Shown here: piece by piece, positions 15,523-24,110 of the stretch
Layout: each line of letters starts with the position of its first letter
Position numbering within the stretch: position 1 is the stretch's first letter
Assembly (NCBI GenBank): GCA_963744905.1
Contig: CAVUUV010000003.1
Span: 558,001-622,000 of the forward strand
Length of the DNA stretch: 64,000 nucleotides
Source: DATFFO01 sp963744905
Lineage (GTDB): Bacteria; Actinomycetota; Acidimicrobiia; Spongiisociales; ZC4RG35
Direction of reading: 5' to 3'
The notes under the pieces: model-generated
The model's database searches: none
The model's input: only the letters and a program-made list of their open reading frames with translations
What the model was told of the DNA's origin: nothing
Translations under genes and position numbers: made by a program

Positions 15523-16557
15523 ATGGAACCACGCCTGCTCCCCGCCACCATTTCCGGCAGCCTGCCGAAGCCGCACTGGCTGGCCTCACCCGATCAGTTG
15601 TGGGCAGCCTGGAGGCAGAACGATGACGAACTCGCCGAAGCAAAGCGGGACGCAATCAGGGTGGCGGTACACCTACAGGAGTCGGCCGGACTCGACATAG
15701 TCTCCGACGGCGAGCAGACCCGACGCCACTTCGTGACCACGTTCACAGAGGGTCTGGAGGGAGTCGACGCCCACCAACGCGACACCGTGCAGATACGTCG
15801 CCGGTACGACGCCTCGGTTCCCCGGGTGGTGGGCCCGGTGTCGAGACCGAGGCCGGTCTTCGTCGAGGACGCCCGCTATTTGCGCTCTCTCACCCCCCGG
15901 GCAACCAAGTACACCCTTCCCGGCCCGATGACGGTGGTGGACACTCTCTCCGACCACCACTATGGAGATCGCCAAACCCTGGCCATGGAGATGGCCACCC
16001 TGCTCAACCAGGAGGCACGTGAGCTGGCAGAGGCGGGGATCGACGTGGTTCAGTTCGACGAGCCCGCCTTCAACGTCTTCTTCGATGAAGTGGAAGATTG
16101 GGGGATCGATGCCCTGGAGAGGGCGGCGGCCGGTGTGGACGCCATCGTGGCGGTCCACATCTGCTACGGCTACGGCATCGCCGCCAACATCGAGTGGAAG
16201 CACGGCCTGGGTGCGGAGTGGCGCCAGTACGAGCTCACCTTCCCGTTGCTGGCCCGATCCAACATCGACCAGGTATCGATCGAGATCGCCGGCTCCCGGG
16301 TCCCACTGGAAGTCCTGGACCTGCTGGGCGACAAGGTCGTCCAGGCGGGGGTGATCGATGTGGCCACCAACGAGGTGGAAACCCCCGAGATGGTGGCCGA
16401 AACGCTGAGCCGCGTCCTGGAGCACCTGCCCGTCGAGCGTCTGGTTGCCTCGACCAATTGCGGAATGGTGCCCCTGGCCCGCGACACAGCCGAAGCAAAG
16501 CTGGCAGCTCTCGGAGCGGGGACCGAGCTGGCTCGGCGCGCCGTTCAAGACGGTTGA
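15523..16557 (+). CDS. Core MetE-type methionine synthase (catalytic domain only)
   Basis: 344 residues matching the C-terminal, zinc-binding TIM barrel of cobalamin-independent methionine synthase, without the N-terminal half of full MetE (about 750 residues). The four zinc ligands appear: His and Cys in VHICYGYG (near 212-214), Glu in VSIEIAG, and Cys in STNCGM. LPGPMTVVDTL and VQFDEPAFNV are family segments. Core-MetE families are reported to take the methyl group from a corrinoid protein or other donors instead of polyglutamyl folate. Which donor applies here is unknown. The gene appears leaderless. Confidence 0.85.
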   Translation: MEPRLLPATISGSLPKPHWLASPDQLWAAWRQNDDELAEAKRDAIRVAVHLQESAGLDIVSDGEQTRRHFVTTFTEGLEGVDAHQRDTVQIRRRYDASVPRVVGPVSRPRPVFVEDARYLRSLTPRATKYTLPGPMTVVDTLSDHHYGDRQTLAMEMATLLNQEARELAEAGIDVVQFDEPAFNVFFDEVEDWGIDALERAAAGVDAIVAVHICYGYGIAANIEWKHGLGAEWRQYELTFPLLARSNIDQVSIEIAGSRVPLEVLDLLGDKVVQAGVIDVATNEVETPEMVAETLSRVLEHLPVERLVASTNCGMVPLARDTAEAKLAALGAGTELARRAVQDG

Positions 16558-16578
16558 CCACAATCGACTCGCACCCCC

Positions 16579-16604
16579 GTTTGAGGGCCGGGCGGGCCGG
16601 GTAA
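16579..16604 (+). promoter_or_regulatory. SigF/SigB-type promoter of the lipoprotein gene
   Basis: GTTT at 16579-16582, exactly 16 nt, GGGTAA at 16599-16604. The ATG at 16634 follows 29 bases later. Confidence 0.65.
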
Positions 16605-16633
16605 GCCTCACCACCCGAAGCGAGAGGGAGCTA

Positions 16634-17038
16634 ATGAAACGCACCATGTTCGTCACTGCCATCACTGCTGCGATGTGTCTGACGCTTGCGGCCTGTACCG
16701 GCACCACCCAGTCGAGCCTGACAAGCCTGAGCTCTGACACCGCCAACGCCATATCCGAAATCCAGTCCTCGGTGTCTCAGCTGTCGGATCAGATCGACGC
16801 CTCGGCCCTGTCCGCCGACCTGAAATCCACCTGGAACGATCAGAAGGCAGAAATCAGCCAGGCCATCGACGACATCATGGCGGGGCGATCAATCGACACG
16901 GCCCAGCTGCAACAGTCGATGCAGGACTTCCGCTCCGCAATCGAGTCGAGTGGCGCCGAACAGAACCTGAAGGACGTCTGGACGAAACTGCAAAACGACG
17001 TCGAGTCGGTCCTGAATCAGGTCCAGAGCACAGGCTGA
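16634..17038 (+). CDS. Small coiled-coil lipoprotein
   Basis: 134 residues. The signal peptide ends in LTLAACTG, a lipobox with Cys near residue 21. The mature part is Ser/Gln/Asp-rich and strongly helical, with heptad-like spacing (ISEIQSSVSQLSDQIDAS and LKDVWTKLQNDVESVL), so a coiled coil anchored to the outer face of the membrane is expected. GAGGGAG precedes the ATG. A SigF/SigB-like promoter suggests an envelope stress role. No enzyme motif is present. Confidence 0.8.
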   Translation: MKRTMFVTAITAAMCLTLAACTGTTQSSLTSLSSDTANAISEIQSSVSQLSDQIDASALSADLKSTWNDQKAEISQAIDDIMAGRSIDTAQLQQSMQDFRSAIESSGAEQNLKDVWTKLQNDVESVLNQVQSTG

Positions 17039-17147
17039 CGCCGGCCACTGGATTCCAACGGGACCTCCGGCCCTTCCCGGCCCGGCCGCTGAGTCGGATC
17101 CTGGAGTCTGACCCAGCCGGGTCGCGAATCCAGGAAAGGACCGTTAT

Positions 17148-17675
17148 ATGGGAGACATCGACAAAGAGCCCACAGGAGTTCTGGTGGCGGCTGCTTCCAA
17201 GCACGGCTCGACTGCTGAGATCGCCGAACGAATCGGCCAAGTCCTCTCAGATCGAGGCCTGAACGTGACCGTCACCGCTCCTGAGGCCGTGGGAGCTCTG
17301 GACGGCTTCCGAGCAGTAGTGCTGGGCAGCGGCGTATACGCAGGCCACTGGCTCAAAGAGGCAAAGGAACTGGCGAACAGGATCGCCCTGTTCGAACCGG
17401 CACCGGAGGTATGGCTGTTCTCGAGCGGACCGCTGGGCGACCCGCCCAAGCCGGAAGAGGATCCGGTCGACGTGGCCGACATCGAGGAAGCCACGTCGGC
17501 ACGAGAGCACGCCGTCTTCGCCGGCAAGATCGACAAGTCGAAGCTGGGTTTCGGGGAGAGGGCGATAATGGTCGCCGTTCGGGCACCGGAAGGCGACTTC
17601 CGGGATTGGGACGAAATCGCCGTCTGGGCCGAGGGGATCGCCACTGCCCTGACCAGCCAGGCTCGTTCCGGCTGA
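17148..17675 (+). CDS. Flavodoxin-domain protein (HemG-like)
   Basis: 175 residues with a flavodoxin fold. The FMN phosphate loop is ASKHGSTAEIAERIG near residues 16-30, the VVLGSGVYAGHWLKEAKEL segment follows the third strand, and VWLFSSGPLG is the next. HemG-type protoporphyrinogen oxidases and actinobacterial 'flavodoxin domain' proteins share these features. Substrate and partner are unknown. A GGAAAGGA Shine-Dalgarno precedes the ATG. The gene lies in a run of plus-strand genes with separate spacers. Confidence 0.82.
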   Translation: MGDIDKEPTGVLVAAASKHGSTAEIAERIGQVLSDRGLNVTVTAPEAVGALDGFRAVVLGSGVYAGHWLKEAKELANRIALFEPAPEVWLFSSGPLGDPPKPEEDPVDVADIEEATSAREHAVFAGKIDKSKLGFGERAIMVAVRAPEGDFRDWDEIAVWAEGIATALTSQARSG

Positions 17676-17750
17676 TCCCGCTCCGACAGCGACGCCGACC
17701 CGCCCGGGTGAATCGGTAGGGTGGCCTCCAAGGCCACACGAGAGAAGAAG

Positions 17751-18797
17751 GTGCGGGCGGCGGTCCTGACAGGTCACGGAGGCCCAGATCGACTCGTTCT
17801 GCGTGACGATGTTGACGTGCCCGCACCGGGGCCAGGCGAGGTGCGGGTGTCGGTGACGGCGGCGGCGGTGAACAACACCGACATCTGGACCCGGGAAGGG
17901 GCGTACGGCAAGCCCGACGACCCCGACGCGGTGGCAGGCTGGAAGGGGGTGCCGCTCGATTTCCCCCGCATCCAGGGAGCCGACATCGTCGGGAGGGTGG
18001 ACCAAGTCGGGGAAGAAATCGACCCCGGATGGATAGGCCGTAGGGTGTTGATCGATCCGGCTACCTACGACACCGCGGCGCCCGATGCCACCCCCATCGA
18101 GATTCTCGGCTCGGAATCGGACGGCGGGTTCGCCGAGTACGTGGTGACGTCGGCCGGGCAGGCCCATGACGTGTCTGCCAGCCCGCTCCCGGACCAACAG
18201 CTCGCCGCACTTCCCATCGCCTACGGGACCGCCATGGGAATGCTCGATCGAGCCGGGCTCGCATCGGGAGAGACGGTCGTGGTCACCGGCGCCTCGGGGG
18301 GAGTGGGGACCGCTCTGGTTCAGCTGTCGGCGGCGATGGGGGCCGGGGTCATAGCCGTCTCCACCTCCGACAAGGCGGAGGCCCTCCGCTCCATCGGGGC
18401 TCGATCTGTGGTCGATCGCCATGCCTCGAATCTCCCAGATCTGGTTCGAGCCGCAGCTGCCGATGGTGTCGATGTGGTCGCCGACGTGGTGGGTGGTGAG
18501 ATGTTCTCTCTCTGGCCGGGGCTGGTGGCGCTGCACGGGCGGATGGTGGTCGCCGGGGCCATCGCCGGCCCGTTGGTCAGACTGGACCTGCGTCAGCTGT
18601 ACCTGGGCCAGCGTCGCATCATCGGTTCGACGATGCACACCCCCGCCCAGTTTCAGAGGCTGGTGCAAATGGCCGTGTCCGGAGAGATCTCCCCACTCAT
18701 CGCCGGGGTGTTTCCCCTCTCCCGGATCCATGAGGCCCAACAGGCGCTGCGCGATCCCGCCACGATCGGCAAGGTCATCATCCAGATCGGACACTAG
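17751..18797 (+). CDS. MDR family NAD(P)H:quinone reductase/zinc-type dehydrogenase
   Basis: 348 residues of the medium-chain dehydrogenase superfamily. The N-terminus RAAVLTGHGGPDRLVLRDD and the GroES-like core (AAVNNTDIWTREG, GADIVGRV) precede a Rossmann domain with TGASGGVGTALVQLSAAMG near residues 180-200. The GTG at 17751 is chosen over GTG at 17721 because family members begin at this point and a TAGGGT hexamer at 17717-17722 overlaps the upstream GTG. The usual catalytic Zn Cys/His set is not evident, so a quinone-reductase-like role is more likely than alcohol dehydrogenase. Confidence 0.85.
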   Translation: MRAAVLTGHGGPDRLVLRDDVDVPAPGPGEVRVSVTAAAVNNTDIWTREGAYGKPDDPDAVAGWKGVPLDFPRIQGADIVGRVDQVGEEIDPGWIGRRVLIDPATYDTAAPDATPIEILGSESDGGFAEYVVTSAGQAHDVSASPLPDQQLAALPIAYGTAMGMLDRAGLASGETVVVTGASGGVGTALVQLSAAMGAGVIAVSTSDKAEALRSIGARSVVDRHASNLPDLVRAAAADGVDVVADVVGGEMFSLWPGLVALHGRMVVAGAIAGPLVRLDLRQLYLGQRRIIGSTMHTPAQFQRLVQMAVSGEISPLIAGVFPLSRIHEAQQALRDPATIGKVIIQIGH

Positions 18798-18875
18798 AGG
18801 CGCCGGTAGCGCCACACCGATACCGGCCTCGTCCCCGATCGGCTAACCGACCGAATCCGGTACCGTCGAAACGCA

Positions 18876-19454
18876 ATGACTTTCGACCCCGAGTCATTCG
18901 AGGCCGCCCTGGCCGCATACCACTTCGAAGAGGCCGAAGAACTCCTGAGCCATGCCCCCCCGGACCGGGTCGGCGGTCTTCGGTCGGAGCTGGAGAGCAG
19001 GCGCATCCAGGCGGAGGAGAGCGGCCGCAGCAGATATCAGCGAATTCTCGACCTGGGTGCCAGCGGCTCCTATGACGAGCTCCTGGAGCTTCACCGGGAC
19101 CCCGTCACCCCGCGCCTGCTGGCAACCCTGAGCGACGCCGAGCGGCAGCGGGTCGACCTCCACCTCCGGGGAGCTCAACGGTGGGAGGAGTCAAAGCGCG
19201 AAACCAACCGTCGGCGGATGGCCGAGGCCCGGAAGGCACTGGACGGGCTCGACCTCCAGCTGGCCCGGGGACTCATCGCCCGGGTGGACGGGCGCTATCT
19301 CGACGAGGGGGATGCGGCAGACCGGGATGACCTGCTCTTGGAGCTGTCGGCTCGCTCGATGGAGTTGGAAGAGCTGAGCCGCCTCGACGAGCAGTTCAAC
19401 AATGATCGGGCAGGGAAACGGCAGCCGTGGTGGCGCAGGAAGAAGGAGCCCTGA
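18876..19454 (+). CDS. Hypothetical helical protein
   Basis: 192 residues, highly charged, no cysteine, no membrane segment. It is probably all helical, with repeated Glu/Arg-rich stretches (RSELESRRIQAEESGRSRYQ) and a basic tail PWWRRKKEP. A TACCGT hexamer at 18861-18866 ends 9 nt before the ATG and no Shine-Dalgarno is seen, so a leaderless or near-leaderless transcript is likely. It is convergent with the universal stress protein gene, 16 bases away. No family is recognised. Confidence 0.65.
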   Translation: MTFDPESFEAALAAYHFEEAEELLSHAPPDRVGGLRSELESRRIQAEESGRSRYQRILDLGASGSYDELLELHRDPVTPRLLATLSDAERQRVDLHLRGAQRWEESKRETNRRRMAEARKALDGLDLQLARGLIARVDGRYLDEGDAADRDDLLLELSARSMELEELSRLDEQFNNDRAGKRQPWWRRKKEP

Positions 19455-19470
19455 TCCCCAGCGGGCCTTC

Positions 19471-19938
19471 TCAGACTCCGGCCGGCTCCGCAATGTCGGT
19501 GGGCTCCGTCACCTTGAGTCTCCAAGGGGCCGGCACAACCAGCACCGGCACGGTGGCGCCGCGCACCACTCTGTCGGCCACGCTGCCCATACGCCAGCGC
19601 GAAAGCCCGGTCCGCCCATGGGTGGCCATCACGATCATGCTCACATCGGGTTTCTCGGCACGATCCACGATGACCGAGGCGGGATCATCTCCCGGCATCA
19701 GATCCGTTACTACCTCGATGCCCGAGATGGAGTCGGCCACGCTGATCAGATTTTCGTTGAGTATGTCGATGGGATCGGCCCTCTCCACGCTGGCCAACTC
19801 GGCCAGGTCGCTGCGCGTGTGCGCATCGGCCACCGTGACCAGTAGGAGGTCCTGGCCCAGGGCCCTGGCGAGCTCGGTCGCCTTGGGAAGTGCAGACCGG
19901 GACAGGTCGGATTCATCGAGTGGAACGAGGATTCTCAT
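19471..19938 (-). CDS. Universal stress protein (UspA family)
   Basis: 155-residue single-domain USP. It begins MRILVPLDESDLSRSAL and carries the ATP-binding-type segment MATHGRTGLSRWRMGSVADR near residues 108-127, followed by VPVLVVPAP. Proteins of this type bind ATP or cAMP in some actinobacteria (known of mycobacterial relatives, not shown here). On the minus strand a weak GTTA-N16-GGGTGT element at 19961-19986 lies upstream, overlapping a 7-bp inverted repeat. Confidence 0.92.
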   Translation of the reverse strand: MRILVPLDESDLSRSALPKATELARALGQDLLLVTVADAHTRSDLAELASVERADPIDILNENLISVADSISGIEVVTDLMPGDDPASVIVDRAEKPDVSMIVMATHGRTGLSRWRMGSVADRVVRGATVPVLVVPAPWRLKVTEPTDIAEPAGV

Positions 19939-19960
19939 GTCAACCGCTTTCCGGGGAGAA

Positions 19961-19986
19961 ACACCCCCAATGGCTCGTCTGATAAC
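19961..19986 (-). promoter_or_regulatory. Weak SigF/SigB-like element upstream of the USP gene
   Basis: On the minus strand GTTA (19986-19983), 16 nt, GGGTGT (19966-19961). Two positions deviate from GTTT/GGGTAT, so this is only a candidate. It ends 22 bases before the USP start codon. Confidence 0.3.
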
Positions 19987-20052
19987 GAGCCTGCCCGAGG
20001 GCGGAGGCCTCTTCTAGAGGCGAAAGCCCCGATGGTGCCGGCCCTCCGGCCG

Positions 20053-20159
20053 TTCTTTGGACGATGGGCAACGCCGCTGGCGTTCTTTGGACCTCCAGGA
20101 ACGCATAGCGATAGTTCTCGTCCAAAGAAGGGGTGGAGCGTTCGCTAGCGTCCAAAGAA
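20053..20159. repeat. 107-bp four-box palindromic repeat, copy 2
   Basis: TTCTTTGGAC at 20053 and 20083 and GTCCAAAGAA at 20120 and 20150, again spaced 30, 37 and 30 nt. The central 16-mer GAACGCATAGCGATAG (20099-20114) is the exact complement of that in copy 1, so the element is inverted relative to it. It fills much of the 338-bp gap between the divergent USP and tyrosine phenol-lyase genes. No other gene is seen in that gap. Confidence 0.85.
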
Positions 20160-20276
20160 GGCTCACCCCGAGCCGTCCCCGCAGCGGGCCCGTCCCGAGG
20201 GTTGAGGACGATCGACCCTGGGCCGGGATCGGCTCTCCCACCACGATGACGGTTAGTCAGCGACGCAGGAGCAGTA

Positions 20277-21665
20277 ATGAGCAACGGCCACAGTTGGGCT
20301 GAGCCCTGGAAGATCAAGATGGTGGAGCCGATCCGCATGACCTCCCGGGAGGAACGAGAGGCCGCCATCGTCGAGGCCGGCTACAACACGTTCCTCCTCC
20401 GCTCGGCCGACGTCTACATCGACCTCCTCACCGACTCAGGCACCTCGGCCATGTCGGACCGCCAATGGGCAGCCTTGATGCTGGGCGACGAGGCCTACGC
20501 CGGGAGTCGCTCCTACTACGAGTTGGAAGCGGCCATGCGCGAGGTGTACGGGTACGAGGAGCTGATCCCCACCCACCAGGGCCGGGGCGCCGAGCACATC
20601 CTCAGCCAGATCCTGATCGAGCCCGGGGACGTCGTTCCCGGCAACATGTACTTCACCACCACCAAGTTCCACCAGGAACTGGCCGGGGCCAAATTCGTCG
20701 ACGTCATCATCGACGAGGCCCACGACCCCGCCTCCGAACACCCCTTCAAGGGCAATGTCGACGTCGACAAGCTGACGGCGGTGATCGACCAGTACGGCGC
20801 CGATCGCATCCCCTACATATCACTGGAGACCAACGTCAACATGGCCGGCGGGCAGCCGGTGTCGATGGCCAACCTGCGGGCCGTCTACGACCTGTGCCGG
20901 CGGCACGGAATCCTGGTCATGCTCGACGCCACCCGGGCGGTGGAGAACGCCTGGTTCATCAAGCAGCGGGAGGCCGGATATTCCGACCGCTCGGTGGCCT
21001 CGCTGGTGAGCGAGATTTGCTCCTATTCCGACGGCGCCACGGTCTCGTCGAAGAAGGACAACCTGGTCAACATCGGCGGCTTCCTGGCCGTTCGCGATCC
21101 CGACCTGGCCCGGAGGGCGAGGGCCCTGCTGGTGGCGTTCGAGGGCCTCCACACTTACGGGGGGATGTCGGGAAGGGACATGTCGGCTCTGGCGGTGGGG
21201 ATCCGGGAGATGGTGGCCACCGACGACCACGTGGCAGCCCGGGTGGGCCAGGTCGAGTACCTGGGCACCAACCTGATCAAGTCGGGCATACCGCTGGTAC
21301 GCCCGATCGGGGGACACGGTGTGTTTCTCGACGCCCGAACCATCCTCGCTCACCTGCCGCAGTCGCAGTTTCCCGCCCAGGCACTGGCAGCCGCCCTATA
21401 CCTGCAGGCGGGGGTGCGGGGAATGGAGCGGGGAGCGGTCTCGGCAGGCCGGGATCCCGAGACGGGCGATAACCACTACCCGAAGCTGGAACTGGTCCGC
21501 CTCGCCATCCCTCGCCGTGTCTACACCCAGGCCCACATGGACGTCGTTGCCGAATCGGTCACGGATGTGTACGAGCGCCGGGAGGAGATCGAGGGCCTGC
21601 GCTTCACCTACGAGCCCCCGGAACTGCGCTTCTTCCAGGCCCGATTCGAACCAGTGCCGGGCTGA
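20277..21665 (+). CDS. tpl: Tyrosine phenol-lyase (PLP-dependent beta-eliminating lyase)
   Basis: 462 residues, full length for the family. The enzyme splits L-tyrosine into phenol, pyruvate and ammonia. THQGRGAEHIL (near 99-109), LDATRAVENAWFI and the PLP lysine in VSSKKDNLVNIGG are conserved. Residues that separate it from tryptophanase favour tyrosine phenol-lyase: FTTTKFHQE (Thr124 equivalent), GMERGAVSAGR (Met379 and Arg381 equivalents; tryptophanase lacks this Arg) and LRFFQARF at the C-terminus (Phe448 equivalent). AGGAG lies 7 nt before the ATG. An MFS transporter follows 160 bases later. Confidence 0.93.
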   Translation: MSNGHSWAEPWKIKMVEPIRMTSREEREAAIVEAGYNTFLLRSADVYIDLLTDSGTSAMSDRQWAALMLGDEAYAGSRSYYELEAAMREVYGYEELIPTHQGRGAEHILSQILIEPGDVVPGNMYFTTTKFHQELAGAKFVDVIIDEAHDPASEHPFKGNVDVDKLTAVIDQYGADRIPYISLETNVNMAGGQPVSMANLRAVYDLCRRHGILVMLDATRAVENAWFIKQREAGYSDRSVASLVSEICSYSDGATVSSKKDNLVNIGGFLAVRDPDLARRARALLVAFEGLHTYGGMSGRDMSALAVGIREMVATDDHVAARVGQVEYLGTNLIKSGIPLVRPIGGHGVFLDARTILAHLPQSQFPAQALAAALYLQAGVRGMERGAVSAGRDPETGDNHYPKLELVRLAIPRRVYTQAHMDVVAESVTDVYERREEIEGLRFTYEPPELRFFQARFEPVPG

Positions 21666-21824
21666 CCGGGGACTGCCCGACCAGGTGGCTGCTCGAACAG
21701 GGGGCCGCTCTATATCCCGCCCCGTAATTGCGACGCAGAGTACTCAGTTAGCATGGCTAGCGATGTCCGCGGGAAGCAGACTCCAACGGGCAGTGGTCCT
21801 GGTGGACCACATGGTGGGTGAGGA

Positions 21825-23099
21825 GTGACCGCGGCAGGCTCTGCGTTGCGACGCACCTTCTCCTCGTTGCGCATCCGCAATTACCGCCTCTACTTCATCG
21901 GCCAGATCGTGTCGGTTTCCGGCACCTGGATGCAGCGGGTAGCTCAATCCTGGCTGGTGCTCGAGCTCACCGGGAGCGGCACGGCCATTGGACTGGTGAC
22001 GGCTCTGCAGTTCCTGCCCATCCTCCTTTTGGCACCGCAGGGAGGAGTGATCGCCGACCGCTGGGACAAGCGCCGCCTGCTACTCGTCACCCAGACCGTG
22101 GCCGGGGCCCTGGCCGCCACCCTGGGGGTGCTCGTCGTCACAGATGTGGTGCGGCTGTGGATGGTGTACGTGCTGGCCGCCGCTCTGGGCCTGGTGAACA
22201 GCGTGGACAACCCCACCCGTCAGACCTTCGTGATCGAGATGGTGGGCCGCGAAACCGTCACCAACGCCGTCTCCCTCTACTCGGTGCTGGTGAACGTGGC
22301 CCGGGTCTTCGGCCCGGCGGCGGCGGGCGCCCTGATCGTGGCCACCGGGATCGGAATCTGCTTCCTCATCAATTCGGCTACCTATCTGGCCGTGATCATC
22401 GCCCTCCTCCTCATGCGAGCCTCAGAACTGACCCGGGCTCCGGTCCAGCCAAGACGGAGGGGACAGTTCGGCGAAGGGCTGCGCTATGTCCGCTCCTCCC
22501 CCCCGGTGCTTATACCCCTCCTCATGATGGGCATCGTGGGGACCTTCGCCTATGAATATCAGGTTGTCCTGCCCTTGTTCGCCAAGTTCACCTTCGGCGG
22601 AGACGCCGCCACCTTCGCCGCGATGACGGCCTGGAGCGGGGCAGGGGCGGTGGTGGGCGGCCTGTTCACGGCCGGACGCCGCTCCCGCACCGGGGCTACA
22701 CTGGCCTGGACCGCCATCGTGTTCGGGACGGTGCAACTGGCCACATCCATGGCACCCACCCTGACCGTCGCCCTGACCTCATTCGTCGTGCTGGGCGCGG
22801 CCTCCATCAGCTTCCTCGCCCTGGGCAACGCCACGCTGCAGCTCAACTCGACTCCGGAGATGAGAGGCCGCGTCATGGGTTTATGGGCGGTGGGCTTCCT
22901 CGGCTCCACCGCTGTGGGCGGCCCGATCATGGGCTGGATCGGCGAGCACGTCGGTCCTCGCATCGCCCTGGGAGCGGGGGGGATACTCACCCTGCTGACC
23001 GGGGTCCTCGCCTTCCGACGTCTGACCGCCATCGACCACGACGCCGAAGAACAGGTAGAGGTCGGCACGAGCGCCCCGACGGCGAAACTCGGGCCGTAG
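21825..23099 (+). CDS. MFS transporter (EntS/MFS_3-like)
   Basis: 424 residues, about 12 transmembrane helices. The N-terminal IRNYRLYFIGQIVSVSGTWMQ and loop 2-3 GGVIADRWDKRRLLL (motif A) are typical of the MFS_3 / enterobactin-exporter-like family, which exports siderophores, drugs or other small molecules. GTG at 21825 follows an in-frame TGA at 21819-21821. A GGTGAGGA stretch is very close to it, so the start is uncertain. It could export a product of the tyrosine phenol-lyase pathway, but only proximity suggests this. Confidence 0.87.
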   Translation: MTAAGSALRRTFSSLRIRNYRLYFIGQIVSVSGTWMQRVAQSWLVLELTGSGTAIGLVTALQFLPILLLAPQGGVIADRWDKRRLLLVTQTVAGALAATLGVLVVTDVVRLWMVYVLAAALGLVNSVDNPTRQTFVIEMVGRETVTNAVSLYSVLVNVARVFGPAAAGALIVATGIGICFLINSATYLAVIIALLLMRASELTRAPVQPRRRGQFGEGLRYVRSSPPVLIPLLMMGIVGTFAYEYQVVLPLFAKFTFGGDAATFAAMTAWSGAGAVVGGLFTAGRRSRTGATLAWTAIVFGTVQLATSMAPTLTVALTSFVVLGAASISFLALGNATLQLNSTPEMRGRVMGLWAVGFLGSTAVGGPIMGWIGEHVGPRIALGAGGILTLLTGVLAFRRLTAIDHDAEEQVEVGTSAPTAKLGP

Positions 23100-23159
23100 A
23101 TCACCGCGGCGAGCGAAGGGCCTCGGCCCCTCCTGCGTGGGTCTAGCGGTGCGTCGCTC

Positions 23160-23876
23160 CTAGCCCGCCGAACCCGGAATTCGGAGCTCGTCTCCGACCA
23201 CTTTGGCGCACACATCCTTGAGCCTCAGATTGTTATTGCGGGCGTGATTGCGAAGCGCTTCGAAGGCTGCGTCCAGGCCGATGGCGCTCTGGCCGGCCAC
23301 CATCCCTTTGGCCTGTTCGATGACGACCCGATTGTCCAGCGCCTCCTGGAGCTGGTCGGCGAGGCGGCGAGCCGCGGACAGCTCGGAGGTGCGGACGAGG
23401 TAGGCGGTGGCCATATCGGCCAACACGGCGATGGCCTCGATCTCCGTCTCGCTCCACTCTCTCGGGGCGAAGTGGTAGATATTCAACGCCCCCAACCGGG
23501 TTCCGTTGTGGCGCAGCGGATAGCCAACCACTGCCCGGAGACCTAGCTTCTCAGCCTGTCTCATGTAATCGGGCCATTCGGCCCGATTGGTCATGTCTGG
23601 AACGACGACGGTCTCCTGGGTCTGATAAGCGGAGTAGCAAGGCCCCTGCTGGGTCTTCTCCTGGACGTGCTCCAGCTCGACTACGTCGTTACCGGTGGCG
23701 GTGAGGAACCGGAGCTGATCGTTCCGGTCGGCAATCGACACACCCGCCCCGGTCACCTCGAGCACCTCGGCGGCACGATCGCAGAGCTCGTAGGACATTT
23801 CCGTCATGTCGTAGCTGGTCCCCATGTGGGCGGCGAAGGATCGCAACGCACGAAATAGTGAGTCATAGTCGGCCAT
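23160..23876 (-). CDS. GAF-ANTAR regulator
   Basis: 238 residues. A GAF sensor domain near residues 15-165 includes GAGVSIADRNDQLRFLTAT and LGALNIYHFAP. The C-terminal ANTAR domain has RRLADQLQEALDNRVVIEQ, AKGMVAGQSAIGLDAAFEAL and ARNNNLRLKDV. ANTAR domains bind paired RNA hairpins and antiterminate transcription; no clear target leader was found in this window. ATG at 23876 is used, although GTG at 23915 is also open. Convergent with the MFS gene. Confidence 0.88.
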   Translation of the reverse strand: MADYDSLFRALRSFAAHMGTSYDMTEMSYELCDRAAEVLEVTGAGVSIADRNDQLRFLTATGNDVVELEHVQEKTQQGPCYSAYQTQETVVVPDMTNRAEWPDYMRQAEKLGLRAVVGYPLRHNGTRLGALNIYHFAPREWSETEIEAIAVLADMATAYLVRTSELSAARRLADQLQEALDNRVVIEQAKGMVAGQSAIGLDAAFEALRNHARNNNLRLKDVCAKVVGDELRIPGSAG

Positions 23877-24110
23877 CGTGGGGTCCGATCCATAGGCAGC
23901 GTTTCCTCGGCCCACCGACAGATCAAAGAAACGCAGGCCCCGCCCAGCGGGTGCTTGCCTATGCGGAACCGAGCCGGACCGGATGGTCTGGAAGGAGCAC
24001 GAAGACGCTCCTCATCCACAGTTGATGCCTAGGGCCCAGCCTAGACCGCACTCCAGGCCTAAGCACTGGCCGATACGGACTACCGGGAAAGCGGCTTCAC
24101 CCAGTCGGAT

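Noticed and set aside
21753..21821. A 22-codon frame (MASDVRGKQTPTGSGP...) just before the MFS gene, possibly a leader peptide
   Set aside because: No Shine-Dalgarno and Gly/Pro-rich composition; the stop is near the MFS start but nothing else supports translation.
23118..23129. GGGCC-TC-GGCCC hairpin between the convergent MFS and GAF-ANTAR genes as a terminator
   Set aside because: The stem is only 5 bp with a 2-nt loop and there is no T-run, so it is too weak to list.
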